Of a stretch of 64,000 nt of DNA, positions 1-9,481 are shown one piece after another. Made by a program: the position numbers and the translations under genes. Positions within the stretch are counted from its first letter, which is position 1, and every line of letters begins with the position of its first letter. Source of the DNA: Cyclobacterium sp. SYSU L10401 (lineage in GTDB: Bacteria; Bacteroidota; Bacteroidia; Cytophagales; Cyclobacteriaceae); NCBI RefSeq assembly GCF_010993705.1, contig NZ_WOFO01000002.1:434001-498000 (forward strand), written 5' to 3'. The notes beneath the pieces were generated by a model. The model was not told the origin of the DNA. It was given only the letters and a program-made list of their open reading frames with translations, and made no database searches.

Positions 1-2
1 AA

Positions 3-1538
3 AGGCCGCAGGATGCCGGAAAACTGACAGGTCTATCGCAAATCAACCAGGGTTTGGGGCTGGAAGCCATTCCCTATGCCATAGCATCAAGGTCTCAAAC
101 CCGGATCGACCCGGAAAATCCCATGAGTCAGCAGCGCACATTCAATGCCGGTGGAGAATTGAATTATAATATCAACCCAAATTTAAAAGCAGGGATAACT
201 GTTAACACTGATTTTGCAGAAGCAGAGGTAGATGACAGGCAGGTAAACCTTACCCGTTTTCCCATTCTTTTACCGGAAAGAAGAGACTTTTTCCTTCAGG
301 GGGCCAATGTCTTCCAGTTTGCCCCATCCAGTAATCCCAACCCTTATTTCAGCAGGCGGATTGGACTACAAGATGGAAGATCCATCCCTATCCGGTATGG
401 AGGCAGGCTAATCGGACGGGTGAACAACACGGATATCGGCATGATTCATGTGAAAACCGGTGATGCCGGAGCTTTACCGGGAGAGAACTTTACTGTTGCC
501 CGTGTTCTTCAAAACATTTCAAGTGAAAGTACGATAGGCGCTATTTATACCCGGAGGGAAACCGAGGGAGACAGTTTACCTGTAAGGGAGACATTTGGTG
601 CAGACATCAGCTTGAGTACTTCGAAATTTCTAGGCAACAAAAATTTTCAGTTTGAAACCTTTTTTGTAGGTCATACCCCCACTTTCTTCAATGATAGCAG
701 CAGCGTACTTGACCGATCTGTGAGGGGGTTCCGGTTTAATTTCCCCAATCAGCCCTGGGATGCCCATGTATCCTATCGGGAATTTGGGGTTCAGTATAAT
801 CCAGCAGTCGGTTTTGTTCCCAGGGTTGGATTCAGAAGGTTGCAACCCACCCTCACCTATAACCCATTGATGAAGAATAGCAAGGTCTTGAGGGAGTTAA
901 GTTGGGAATATGATTTCGAATACCTGATGATGATGAATTGGGAACCGGCTACTGTAAACCATCAAATAAGGGTATTGGGATTACGGTTTGAATCCGGAGA
1001 TATCCTTAATTTTTCCGCCTTACACAATTATGAATTTCTGGATTTTACTTTTGATATCTTAAGGGACGGGACCTATCTTATCCCCGAAGGCAGGTACCAA
1101 AACAGGGGTTATGCCATTGAAGCCATTTCAGCGCCCTTCAGAAAGGTCGGGGGCTCTGCTACCTGGACAAACATTGGCTTTTGGACAGGCAGACAATCCA
1201 GTTTGGAGGCCGATATTTTTATGAGGCCCATTGTAGGATTAAACATGACCATGAGCTACATACACAGCAAGGTAGACTTGGAGCAGGGAAGTTTCAAAAC
1301 CCATTTGCTGAGACTCAACAGCAGTTATGATTTTTCACCTTGGGTTTCCATTAATTTCAATATTCAATATGATAATGTGACCGAGAGGTTAGGTACCAAT
1401 AGCCGGTTTATCTGGGTCATCAATCCTGGAAACACCTTTTTTATCGTCCACAACCACAATTGGCAAAGGTACATGGACAGGCTCACCCCAATGGAAATAC
1501 AAACGACCGTTAAATTGGCATACACTTTTAGGTTCTGA
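3..1538 (+). CDS. DUF5916 outer-membrane protein, 3' part (5' end outside window)
   Basis: The reading frame is open from the window edge, so only the C-terminal ~510 residues are present; the TTG at 54 is not a real start. Motifs typical of DUF5916 proteins are visible: NTDFAEAEVDD, VNLTRFP and LPERRDFFLQG, followed by a long stretch of alternating aromatic/polar strands ending in TVKLAYTFRF, a usual C-terminal beta-barrel signal. Family members normally begin with a CBM9-like carbohydrate-binding domain, which would lie upstream of the window. Location is inferred to be the outer membrane. The substrate is unknown. The next gene starts 42 bp downstream on the same strand, so co-transcription is possible. 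Confidence 0.85.
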   Translation, partial: RPQDAGKLTGLSQINQGLGLEAIPYAIASRSQTRIDPENPMSQQRTFNAGGELNYNINPNLKAGITVNTDFAEAEVDDRQVNLTRFPILLPERRDFFLQGANVFQFAPSSNPNPYFSRRIGLQDGRSIPIRYGGRLIGRVNNTDIGMIHVKTGDAGALPGENFTVARVLQNISSESTIGAIYTRRETEGDSLPVRETFGADISLSTSKFLGNKNFQFETFFVGHTPTFFNDSSSVLDRSVRGFRFNFPNQPWDAHVSYREFGVQYNPAVGFVPRVGFRRLQPTLTYNPLMKNSKVLRELSWEYDFEYLMMMNWEPATVNHQIRVLGLRFESGDILNFSALHNYEFLDFTFDILRDGTYLIPEGRYQNRGYAIEAISAPFRKVGGSATWTNIGFWTGRQSSLEADIFMRPIVGLNMTMSYIHSKVDLEQGSFKTHLLRLNSSYDFSPWVSINFNIQYDNVTERLGTNSRFIWVINPGNTFFIVHNHNWQRYMDRLTPMEIQTTVKLAYTFRF

Positions 1539-1580
1539 AAATTAGGCTTTTCAAGGATTTTTAGATTATTTTGAAACCCT

Positions 1581-3659
1581 ATGCAAAAATTTTCCCGGCA
1601 ACAATTTTTTGGCTTTAAATACTTTTTATATGGTATTGTCACAATGACCTGCCTCCATATTTTTGCAGGTTGTTCGGAGAAGGAAGCTTCCTACCAACCT
1701 TTATCGGAAACCACCTCACAAATTCTCGACAAATCAAGTAACCTGCTCAATAGTGGGCAATTCAGGAATTCCTTAAATTACCTGGATAGTGCCTATCAGC
1801 AAATGGAAAATAAAAGCCCTTTAGACTTATGGGAGAAGTATAATTTTCTAAGTAAAATTTACCTGAATTATGACGTGGACCTGGCAATTTCTCAGCAGTA
1901 CCTGGACAGCATGTTTTGGGTACTGAAGGAAAAAAGCACCATCTATAAAAGGGAATATGCATTAACTAAATTCCTGGAAGGAGATCTGTACAAAGCTAAA
2001 AAACAATTTAGCAATGCCTTTGAAAGCTATTATGAGGGCAGGAAATTTGCCCTTCAACACTTAAGCAATTGCCTGATTAGCAACCTCACCTATCAAATGG
2101 GTCTTTTTCGATATGATCAAGTTCAATTTGAGGAAAGTATTCCCTATTTCCAACAAGCTATACAGGAAAACAAGGACTGTTGGGGCAATGGCATGCTGGA
2201 CCAGAATCTTTATTTCCCTCAAATGTACCGCAATACCCTGGCCCTGAGTTTTGAAAAAATGGGAAAATTGGATAGTGCCGTATCCCATTACAGGAAGGGG
2301 ATTGACTTTCTTGAAAATGCCGAAAAAAAGTACCCAGGAGAAAAAGCCTTTATCAGCCTGGCAAAGGGGGTCTATTTTGGAAATCTTGGGGGAACACTGG
2401 GCAAATTGGGAAAAGATCAGGAAGCTGAAAAATTATTAAAAAGAAGCATTGCAATCAATTCCAAACCCGAATTTGACAGGAGAGATGCCCAAACAGCGAA
2501 AGTAAAATTAACGGAACTTTTAATCCGTCAGAATAGATTAAATGAAGCCCGCACCTACCTCAATCAATTGGATGGGGAACTTACCGATGCCGAAGTCAAA
2601 AACCGCAGCCACATCATTACTCTTATTCAGCTGAACCGGGTAAAAGAAGCCTTTTTCCAAAAATTGGGAACATCTGACAGTGCTTACCTGTATGTAAAGG
2701 CCTACCATCATTTACAGGATTCTATTGAAAAAGTCGATGAAGAACTCAGGGTTGTGGATATGGAAGCATCCTATGAAAACGCAGCGCAGCAATACCAGCT
2801 TTCTATTGTAAACAGGGATAATCAGATCAAAAACATCTATCTGGGTACGGCCGCAGGATTTACCGTTTTACTGGTTATTTTCCTGGCCCTTGCATGGCAG
2901 GGTTTGAAGAGATCAAAAAACATCAACAAGGTAATCAGCCAGCAAAACATAGAATTGCAGGAAACCCTGGGGGCTTTGGAGCAAAGCCAGACCGAAAATA
3001 CGAAAATCATGTACATGGTAGCACATGACCTGAGAAATCCGATTAGCAGCATGGTCATGATGTCAGATATCCTGTTATCAGATGAACAAATAAAAGGAGA
3101 GAACAGGGTGCTTCTGGAACACATCAAAACCTCCTGTATTAATTCCCTGAACCTGGTATCTGAAATGATGCAATCCAATAAAAATTCCGAATCACTTTCC
3201 AGGGAACCGGTAGAAATCGACCGTATCCTGAATTACTGCGTGGAATTGCTGCAACACAAAGCTCAGGAAAAGAATCAAAAGATTCTACTGGATACCACAC
3301 CTGTTACAGCCTATGTCAGCAGGGAAAAACTTTGGCGGGTGATAAGCAATCTGATCGCTAATGCAATCAAATTCAGCCCAAAAGGCAAATCCATTCGGGT
3401 AAGCATGAAGAAAAAATTCGATAAGGTGCTGATCCTGATAAAGGATGAAGGAATTGGCATTCCTGAGGAAATAAAAAACAAGGTGTTTGAATGGTACACG
3501 GACGGGAAAAGATCCGGAACAGAAGGGGAAAAGCCTTTTGGAATGGGCCTTGCCATTTCCAAACAAATCATCACTGCCCATGGGGGAAATATTTGGTTTG
3601 AGAGTGAGGAAAATAAAGGAACAACTTTCTATATCGAAATACCCATAAAAAAACCATAA
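1581..3659 (+). CDS. TPR-containing sensor histidine kinase, predicted lipoprotein
   Basis: 692 residues. The N terminus is a signal peptide ending in a lipobox-like FAGC. It is followed by about 350 residues of helical TPR-like repeats, a single membrane segment around residues 418-438 (GFTVLLVIFLALAW), a short coiled coil and a kinase core. The H-box is MVAHDLRNPISS with His482. The ATPase shows an N-box (NLIANAIKFSP), a G1 box (DEGIGIP) and a G2 box (GMGLAISK). Expected topology is a periplasmic TPR sensor and a cytoplasmic kinase. No response regulator is adjacent, so the partner is unknown. This TPR-kinase layout is common in Bacteroidota, and the ligand cannot be predicted. Confidence 0.9.
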   Translation: MQKFSRQQFFGFKYFLYGIVTMTCLHIFAGCSEKEASYQPLSETTSQILDKSSNLLNSGQFRNSLNYLDSAYQQMENKSPLDLWEKYNFLSKIYLNYDVDLAISQQYLDSMFWVLKEKSTIYKREYALTKFLEGDLYKAKKQFSNAFESYYEGRKFALQHLSNCLISNLTYQMGLFRYDQVQFEESIPYFQQAIQENKDCWGNGMLDQNLYFPQMYRNTLALSFEKMGKLDSAVSHYRKGIDFLENAEKKYPGEKAFISLAKGVYFGNLGGTLGKLGKDQEAEKLLKRSIAINSKPEFDRRDAQTAKVKLTELLIRQNRLNEARTYLNQLDGELTDAEVKNRSHIITLIQLNRVKEAFFQKLGTSDSAYLYVKAYHHLQDSIEKVDEELRVVDMEASYENAAQQYQLSIVNRDNQIKNIYLGTAAGFTVLLVIFLALAWQGLKRSKNINKVISQQNIELQETLGALEQSQTENTKIMYMVAHDLRNPISSMVMMSDILLSDEQIKGENRVLLEHIKTSCINSLNLVSEMMQSNKNSESLSREPVEIDRILNYCVELLQHKAQEKNQKILLDTTPVTAYVSREKLWRVISNLIANAIKFSPKGKSIRVSMKKKFDKVLILIKDEGIGIPEEIKNKVFEWYTDGKRSGTEGEKPFGMGLAISKQIITAHGGNIWFESEENKGTTFYIEIPIKKP

Positions 3660-3679
3660 AAATAATACTTTTGCTATAA

Positions 3680-3835
3680 TCAAAGGATGCTTTACGCATG
3701 GAAGCCACCCCTATAGCATTGGAAGACAAGGTACAGAAAACCAGCTTTGAAATCCTCCCAGAAAACGATGATCAGGGAGGCATTTCATTACGTTGGGATA
3801 AAATACGGTTGGAAATGCCCATCCGTGCTGAATAA
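3680..3835 (+). pseudogene. DUF2911-like C-terminal remnant
   Basis: An open stretch of about 51 codons with ATG at 3698 encodes LRMEATPIALEDKVQKT, then GGISLRWDKIRLEMPI, then a stop. The pattern of a spaced F-x-I strand, then LxWDKxxLxMPI at the extreme C terminus, resembles the end of DUF2911 proteins, which are normally ~170 or more residues with a signal peptide. Nothing upstream continues it, because the preceding kinase ends at 3659. It could be a relic of a deleted gene or a chance small ORF. The family assignment is from memory of the pattern only. Confidence 0.4.
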
Positions 3836-4147
3836 TTTCTTTTCGTTTTTTCTCCTTCTATTTTAAGATTGTGTTTTAGGCTGGTAAATGGCCTGGTGAT
3901 TATTGGAATATTAGCCATTCAAAGGTGAAAAAAATACCCATGGGGAAAAGGAAGTATTGGTTTAGATTTTAGTCTTATTTTATTGCTTAGACAGAACTGA
4001 TTAATTTTCAAGCTGATTTAAAAAAAAGTACCGGTTTGACTTTAAAAATCTCCATAAATTATTCAAAATCAAAACTTTTTATGCGCAATCTGGTATAAGT
4101 ATGTGTAGGGAACAAACAATAATCAGTGCTATAAAAGCAAAAAGAAG
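3836..4147. other. Intergenic, AT-rich, no gene recognised
   Basis: About 310 bp between the DUF2911-like remnant and the small unknown gene. It is rich in A/T runs. I see no hairpin with a T-run, no tRNA and no convincing promoter pair. Confidence 0.5.
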
Positions 4148-4549
4148 ATGGTAGAGGAAATGGAAATGTACAACAAGAAGGAGGAGCTTGCAGAAATGAA
4201 TTTTGATCAATTCGGCATACGCCTGGTATCATCAATGAACGAAAACCCTGATGGATTTGAGGCCATTTGTTTCGAGTTATCAGAAAAATGGGCTTCCCTT
4301 TATGGATTATTAAGGGGATTAGCTGAATTATACAAAAGTCCGGTAGCATTTTTAACCAATAATCACAATAAAAAGAACTTTACCTTTTACTATAAGGCCG
4401 CTGCCAAAAAAGAAATATCTGCTTTTTTGCATTACATCTTTGGAACACTAGACAAAGAAATTCATTTCAGGAAAGCACTGAGCAAACTTTTAAAAACGAA
4501 AATCAGGCAACATAAGGAAAATGAAATGCTTTTCAAGAGTTTAAGCTGA
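4148..4549 (+). CDS. Small protein of unknown function
   Basis: 133 residues with no signal peptide or membrane segment. It is predicted mainly helical, with an acidic N terminus and a strongly basic C terminus (KLLKTKIRQHKE). I do not recognise a family. The ATG at 4148 has AGAAG just before it; ATGs at codons 6 and 8 are alternative starts. It is flanked by intergenic regions on both sides, so it is probably a single-gene unit. Codon use resembles the neighbours and the frame is clean, which supports a real gene. Confidence 0.6.
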   Translation: MVEEMEMYNKKEELAEMNFDQFGIRLVSSMNENPDGFEAICFELSEKWASLYGLLRGLAELYKSPVAFLTNNHNKKNFTFYYKAAAKKEISAFLHYIFGTLDKEIHFRKALSKLLKTKIRQHKENEMLFKSLS

Positions 4550-4655
4550 AGATTTTTACCCATTACTTTTTTCCCTAAAAAATGGTTTGATTAATCAGAT
4601 TTTCGTGCAATTTTTGGACCTTCCTTAGACCAAATAGTAATTACAAGCAGGAATT

Positions 4656-6047
4656 ATGAATAACTATATAGACCTGATTCAGCAAACTTTTGACTTTCCT
4701 ACCAAAGAATTTAATGTAGCCGATAACCAACTACAATTCAACGGGGTAAACCTGATGGAGATTATAAAGGAGTATGGAACTCCTTTGAAGCTGACTTACT
4801 TGCCCAAGATTTCCGAAAACATTCAGAATGCCAAAACATTTTTCGGGAATGCCATGCAAACCCATGCCTATAAGGGCAGCTACACCTATTGTTATTGCAC
4901 CAAGTCATCTCATTTTAGTTTTGTGGTAGACGAAGCCCTAAAAAACGGGGCACATATTGAGACAAGTTCCACCTTTGATATCCCCCTGGTGAAAAACCTG
5001 TACAAACAGGGAAAAATCAATAAGGAAATCTACATTGTTTGTAATGGATTCAAACGGGAACTTTATAAGCAATATGTTTCCGAATTACTCAATGAGGGGT
5101 TTACCAACTGCATTCCAGTATTGGACAACTTAACTGAAATCGATTATTATTTGGAGCATGTCAAAGTGCCCTTCAAAGTTGGCATTAGGATAGCAGCAGA
5201 TGAGGAACCAAAATTTGGTTTTTATACCTCCAGGTTGGGTGTAAGGTACCATGACATCATCAAGCTTTACGAAGAAAAAATAAAAGACAATCCCAATGTA
5301 AGCCTCAAAATGCTTCATTTTTTTATCAATTCGGGTATAAGGGATACGGCATACTACTGGTCTGAATTGACTCGTTTTATACAAAAATATGTGGAATTGA
5401 AGAAGGTGGCCCCGGAACTGGATACCATGGACGTGGGGGGTGGCTGGCCCATTAAAACCAATGTTTTTTTTGACTATGATTACCAGTACATGGCCGATCA
5501 GATCATCAAGAATATCAAATGGATGTGCGCCAAAAACAACACGGTAGAGCCCAATATTTTCACTGAGTTTGGCAGTTATACTGTAGGAGAAAGCGGTGCA
5601 GTGATTTATTCGATTCTTGATGAAAAACTGCAAAATGACAAAGAATTGTGGTACATGATAGATGGTTCCTTTATCACCCAGCTGCCTGATAGCTGGGGGT
5701 TAAACCAAAAATACATCATGCTGGCCATCAACAACTGGAACAAGGAATACCATAACATTTCTTTGGGAGGGCTTACCTGCGACAGCATGGACTATTATAA
5801 CTCTGAAGCCCATCAATTTAACATTTACCTTCCAAAGTTAGAGCAAGGTAATCAGCAATACATTGGCTTTTTCCATACCGGTGCCTATCAGGAATCCCTT
5901 GGAGGGTATGGAGGCATACAACATTGCCTTATACCTGCTCCAAAACATATCATCATTGACCGGGGACCAGACGGATCTGTGCATCACCGGTTATTCGCGC
6001 CCGAACAGGAGAGTTCGGATATGATGAAAATTCTGGGATATGAATAA
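4656..6047 (+). CDS. speA: Biosynthetic arginine decarboxylase, short Bacteroidota type (PLP, alanine-racemase fold)
   Basis: 463 residues. Converts arginine to agmatine, the first step of one polyamine route, in the cytoplasm. The PLP-lysine region is YCYCTKSSHF (Lys83), the glycine-rich phosphate-binding segment is DVGGGWPIK, a TEFGSYTVGESG segment follows, and the subunit-interface cysteine motif is GLTCDSMD. It is much shorter than the ~630-residue enterobacterial SpeA but matches the ~465-residue form common in Bacteroidota. AGGAAT precedes the ATG and supports the start. No agmatinase or agmatine deiminase gene lies beside it. A carboxynorspermidine or diaminopimelate decarboxylase is possible but less likely. 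It ends in a clear terminator. Confidence 0.8.
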   Translation: MNNYIDLIQQTFDFPTKEFNVADNQLQFNGVNLMEIIKEYGTPLKLTYLPKISENIQNAKTFFGNAMQTHAYKGSYTYCYCTKSSHFSFVVDEALKNGAHIETSSTFDIPLVKNLYKQGKINKEIYIVCNGFKRELYKQYVSELLNEGFTNCIPVLDNLTEIDYYLEHVKVPFKVGIRIAADEEPKFGFYTSRLGVRYHDIIKLYEEKIKDNPNVSLKMLHFFINSGIRDTAYYWSELTRFIQKYVELKKVAPELDTMDVGGGWPIKTNVFFDYDYQYMADQIIKNIKWMCAKNNTVEPNIFTEFGSYTVGESGAVIYSILDEKLQNDKELWYMIDGSFITQLPDSWGLNQKYIMLAINNWNKEYHNISLGGLTCDSMDYYNSEAHQFNIYLPKLEQGNQQYIGFFHTGAYQESLGGYGGIQHCLIPAPKHIIIDRGPDGSVHHRLFAPEQESSDMMKILGYE

Positions 6048-6050
6048 AAT

Positions 6051-6075
6051 AGGGGCTTCGGCCCTCTTTTTATTT
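6051..6075 (+). terminator. Rho-independent terminator after speA
   Basis: GGGC-TTCG-GCCC hairpin (6053-6064) with a stable UUCG tetraloop, followed by TCTTTTTATTT. It starts about 5 bp after the speA stop codon. Confidence 0.8.
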
Positions 6076-6167
6076 CGAGTGATCATAATGGCAGGTTATT
6101 TGATAGGAAGTAAAAGGAACCCATAATTGATCCATTTCTATTCCCTTTCATTAATTGAATCATTTGC

Positions 6168-8132
6168 ATGAGAATATTTTTTCTCCTTTTTTCAGTTTTA
6201 GTTATTTCGGGCGAAACTCTCTTTGCCCAGGACAGAAGCGTTTACGAAGGCCCCTATACTTTTCAGGAAATAGAGGGTCTGGCTACTTATGAATTCTTAG
6301 ATGAAAATGATCAGGACCAGGTCATGGATGGGTTCTTCCGGTTTGACTATCAGGAAAAAGACAGTTTAGATCAAACCATATTGTATAAATTTCAGGTAAC
6401 AGGCGAGCATGATAGGAACAAACGATCAGGTACCTGGATTTTTGACGAGGAAAAGCACCAGATCATCATTGAAGACGTAGTGGACTTTGAGCTTATCCAC
6501 AGCCTGATCAGTGAGGAAGTATATGTAGAAGCCGTCTATGAGGAAGGCATAAAAACAGGGGTCTGGACTTTTAAAGAGAATGTGTTCGTTGATGGGGAAT
6601 TGGCACCCAAAGCTGATGCTACTGGAATCAGCTTTTCGGATGGGAAAATAGTTGAAAACATAGATTACAGAAATTTCGAAGGAGATTTTACCCAATTGAT
6701 CCGTGGTGAAATCAATACAGAGGGATTTATGGATGGAGAGTGGTCTTTGGTCTACCTGGATAAGGAGGTGCTGGTATCAGAAGTACGAAATTACGAAAAT
6801 GGATTTCTACTCGGCATCAGACGAAGAAATCTTGAATCCGGAGAAGGAATAGATGAGGTAATCTTTTATGAAACCATAGGTAAATTGCGGCGGTTACAGG
6901 AAGGCGATGCAAATTCCTTCAAAATTGCCAATAAAAATTTTGGCCTACCCTATAATGATGGCTTCCAATCGGATAGACCACAGCTAAAAATTCAACAGGC
7001 AGGCAACGCCTTTATTGATAGTTTTATTTCCAGGCTGTTGCAATATGATGATGTTTCACCTGACCCATTAGATGGTGAGAGATATCCCTTTTTTACGAGG
7101 AGGTTTGAATACAACTTAGATGGAAATCAGGAGAGGCTATTATCCACTATACTGGAAAAGTATGAAAGCCTTGAAGATTCTGTCTCCAAATATGCTGCTT
7201 TAAATGCCCTGGAACTTAACGCAGAGAAAAGTGACTCTCTCGCATTTACCAATGCCTATTTTAAGAACCGAAGAAGGAAATTAGATCAAATGAAAGAATT
7301 TATAGGCCTGATAAATTCTGATGACATTCGATATTATGATTTGGAAAATTTCACTCGTGGAGGAATAAATTTCCTTTCTCCGATGGAGGTCATTGGCTAC
7401 ACCTATGGAGAGCAACAAAAACGTCAAATATTGAATATGGATGTTGGATACGGGGGTAAATCAGGCTTTCTGGAGGTGGTAGACAGCTATCTGGACGCTG
7501 AACTGAATTTAACCACCCAGCTGGCTTCATTCGCTAATGAAGAACTGCATACCCTGGAGGTGAATTCAAGGCTGCTGGCCTTAGAAGAAGAAATATCTGA
7601 ACAGCGAGCATTGGTAGAAACCTTGTATCAAAATCATAAAGCGATCAATGAAGAAGAAAAACAATTTTTTGACGATATCAGCGATAATTTTCTGAATAAC
7701 GGATTCAATGAATTGCTGAAGACCTATGCAGAGGCTGATAACTCCGAGGTAAAATCTGATCAGGGGAAAATATTATTGGACTTTTTAAATGAAATGGAAA
7801 CCTTGTACCCTGCACTGGCAGCTATATTTCCAAGGAATGAAAATCTTGATGAATTGTATAAAGAAGAGACTTTTGACCCCTTTACCTATACCCGCTACAA
7901 AGCCAGGGCTAAAGAGAGGCTTTACGAAGCAGGTGCCGTCAAGCTATTCGATCATTATGTAAAGCAATTGGTTCAGGAAAGCGATTATACGCGTATCATT
8001 GAACATATCAACCAAATAGAATCGCTCCAACAAAAAATGACAGCACTCCGTGAAGTTTCAACCAAAAGTCTGGAACGCAAAATAGGCAGAAGCAATAACC
8101 CCAACCGAATAGCTGCACTATTGGATTTATAA
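6168..8132 (+). CDS. Secreted protein with MORN-like repeats and a C-terminal helical region
   Basis: 654 residues with a signal peptide (cleavage after LFAQ). The first ~220 residues carry MORN/YwqK-like strand pairs such as SGTWIFDE, TGVWTFKE and DGEWSLVY. Residues ~230-650 are charged and helical, with probable coiled coils around 470-510 (LEVNSRLLALEEEISEQRALVETLYQ region, not continuous in full). No enzyme motif was found. It probably acts in the periplasm or on the cell surface. The DUF2490 gene follows in the same orientation and may be co-transcribed. I do not recognise a specific family and give no function. Confidence 0.75.
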   Translation: MRIFFLLFSVLVISGETLFAQDRSVYEGPYTFQEIEGLATYEFLDENDQDQVMDGFFRFDYQEKDSLDQTILYKFQVTGEHDRNKRSGTWIFDEEKHQIIIEDVVDFELIHSLISEEVYVEAVYEEGIKTGVWTFKENVFVDGELAPKADATGISFSDGKIVENIDYRNFEGDFTQLIRGEINTEGFMDGEWSLVYLDKEVLVSEVRNYENGFLLGIRRRNLESGEGIDEVIFYETIGKLRRLQEGDANSFKIANKNFGLPYNDGFQSDRPQLKIQQAGNAFIDSFISRLLQYDDVSPDPLDGERYPFFTRRFEYNLDGNQERLLSTILEKYESLEDSVSKYAALNALELNAEKSDSLAFTNAYFKNRRRKLDQMKEFIGLINSDDIRYYDLENFTRGGINFLSPMEVIGYTYGEQQKRQILNMDVGYGGKSGFLEVVDSYLDAELNLTTQLASFANEELHTLEVNSRLLALEEEISEQRALVETLYQNHKAINEEEKQFFDDISDNFLNNGFNELLKTYAEADNSEVKSDQGKILLDFLNEMETLYPALAAIFPRNENLDELYKEETFDPFTYTRYKARAKERLYEAGAVKLFDHYVKQLVQESDYTRIIEHINQIESLQQKMTALREVSTKSLERKIGRSNNPNRIAALLDL

Positions 8133-8218
8133 AAAAGAACTACCGTTCAGATGGCTCCTTCCAACTAATTAAGGACTTTAGAAAAATGGCCATTGCCAGA
8201 ATGATCAAGGAAATGATA

Positions 8219-9067
8219 ATGAAATCAACCGGTAAAAAATATAGCCTGTACCTGATAGGGACATTGATATTTTGTTTGTGGGCCCAATTTTCCTCAGGAC
8301 AATATATGGAGAATCAGGCTCAGGACAATCCTTCTTTGGAAAAGGAATATCACAGGCAATCCGGATTGTGGTTGGGTCTCTATACCAAATATAAGATTGG
8401 TGAAAAACTTTTTTATTATGGGGAGTACCATATGAGACGAAGAGATAAGCTGATCAATAACATGGCCCAGATCTACCTGAGATTTGGCTTGTCTTATTTG
8501 GTAAATGAAAAATTCGAAGTGACCGGTGGGATTGTTACACCCTTTTACTGGGCTCCTGAGGACCAATACAGCAGTGAAGAGCAGATTGACAAGGTGGTGA
8601 ATCAATTCAGGTTTTGGCAACAATTTTTGTTTATACAAAGTATGGGCAGGGTAAAAATTTACCACCAAATCAGAACCGAACAACGATGGAAAAGAGACTA
8701 CATAGTAGACTCTCCATTTAAGCTTACCCATAGGTTTCGATACAAAATATCTACCTATATCCCCATTAATAAACCGAAATTACAAGACAAAACCTTGTTT
8801 TTTTCCGGATATAATGAAATCTTTATCCAGGCCGGAAAGCCAATACTCTACAATTACTTTGAAGATAACCGGCTCTTTCTGGGATTGGGATATGTGATCA
8901 ACGAAAAGTTTCAGCTTCAGGCAGGCTTCATGAAAAGTATCCAACAGAGGGAAAGGGGCTTTGATTTAAACAATCGGGATATTATCCGTTTCAGTATTTA
9001 TCATAACCTGGATTTTACACGGAAAAGGAATAAACCACAAATAGAAGAAATTGAACCTGTATTATAA
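8219..9067 (+). CDS. DUF2490 family outer-membrane-like protein
   Basis: About 282 residues from the chosen start. The ATG at 8219 is preceded by AAGGA at about 8 bp and gives a normal signal peptide (KKYSLYLIG ... FSSGQ). The ATG at 8186 would add an unneeded cytoplasmic leader. The body is alternating strands with many aromatics (GLWLGLYTKYKIGEKLFYYGEYHMR), the DUF2490 pattern of a small beta-barrel. It ends in strands around HNLDF. The role is unknown; the family is annotated as a putative outer-membrane barrel. Confidence 0.8.
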   Translation: MKSTGKKYSLYLIGTLIFCLWAQFSSGQYMENQAQDNPSLEKEYHRQSGLWLGLYTKYKIGEKLFYYGEYHMRRRDKLINNMAQIYLRFGLSYLVNEKFEVTGGIVTPFYWAPEDQYSSEEQIDKVVNQFRFWQQFLFIQSMGRVKIYHQIRTEQRWKRDYIVDSPFKLTHRFRYKISTYIPINKPKLQDKTLFFSGYNEIFIQAGKPILYNYFEDNRLFLGLGYVINEKFQLQAGFMKSIQQRERGFDLNNRDIIRFSIYHNLDFTRKRNKPQIEEIEPVL

Positions 9068-9481
9068 AATTCACCTGCCTTCCTGATTCAGTCACATTGT
9101 TTTTTAAAAAATGGATCAAAAATTATTTCAACTATAAATTGCCAGCTGGTTTCCCTACCTGGGGGAAATGAGATGAATCTATTGCTTCCCGTTTTTTTAA
9201 GACTTTTGTCCTGATAGGGCTTTAAACCCGAAATATGCATTAGGAATTCTATTACTGACTGAAATTACTTCAAAATCAGTCACTTCGTTGCAGTTTTCTA
9301 CTTCACCATAGCGGTGATAGTTTCCAATTTGCCTGATCTTCTTGCGATTTCAGCCTTCCTAACGAAACCTAATACATATTCCGATTTAAACTACCTATTT
9401 CTGATTATTTTTCAATTTGCAGCCATTGATTTTTAACTAAATTAAGTAATATTGCGTTACATTTTTTAAAAGTTAAATCAG
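9068..9481. other. Intergenic with short inverted repeats, no gene seen
   Basis: 414 bp upstream of the AsmA-like gene. It holds GACTGA-N13-TCAGTC (9257-9281) and TCACC-ATAGC-GGTGA (9303-9317). These may form part of a structured repeat element. No frame of useful length was seen, and no promoter pair is convincing. Confidence 0.4.

Noticed and set aside
54-1538. TTG at 54 as start of a 494-residue gene
   Set aside because: The frame is open to the window edge and the residues before TTG continue the family pattern; the gene is cut by the window.
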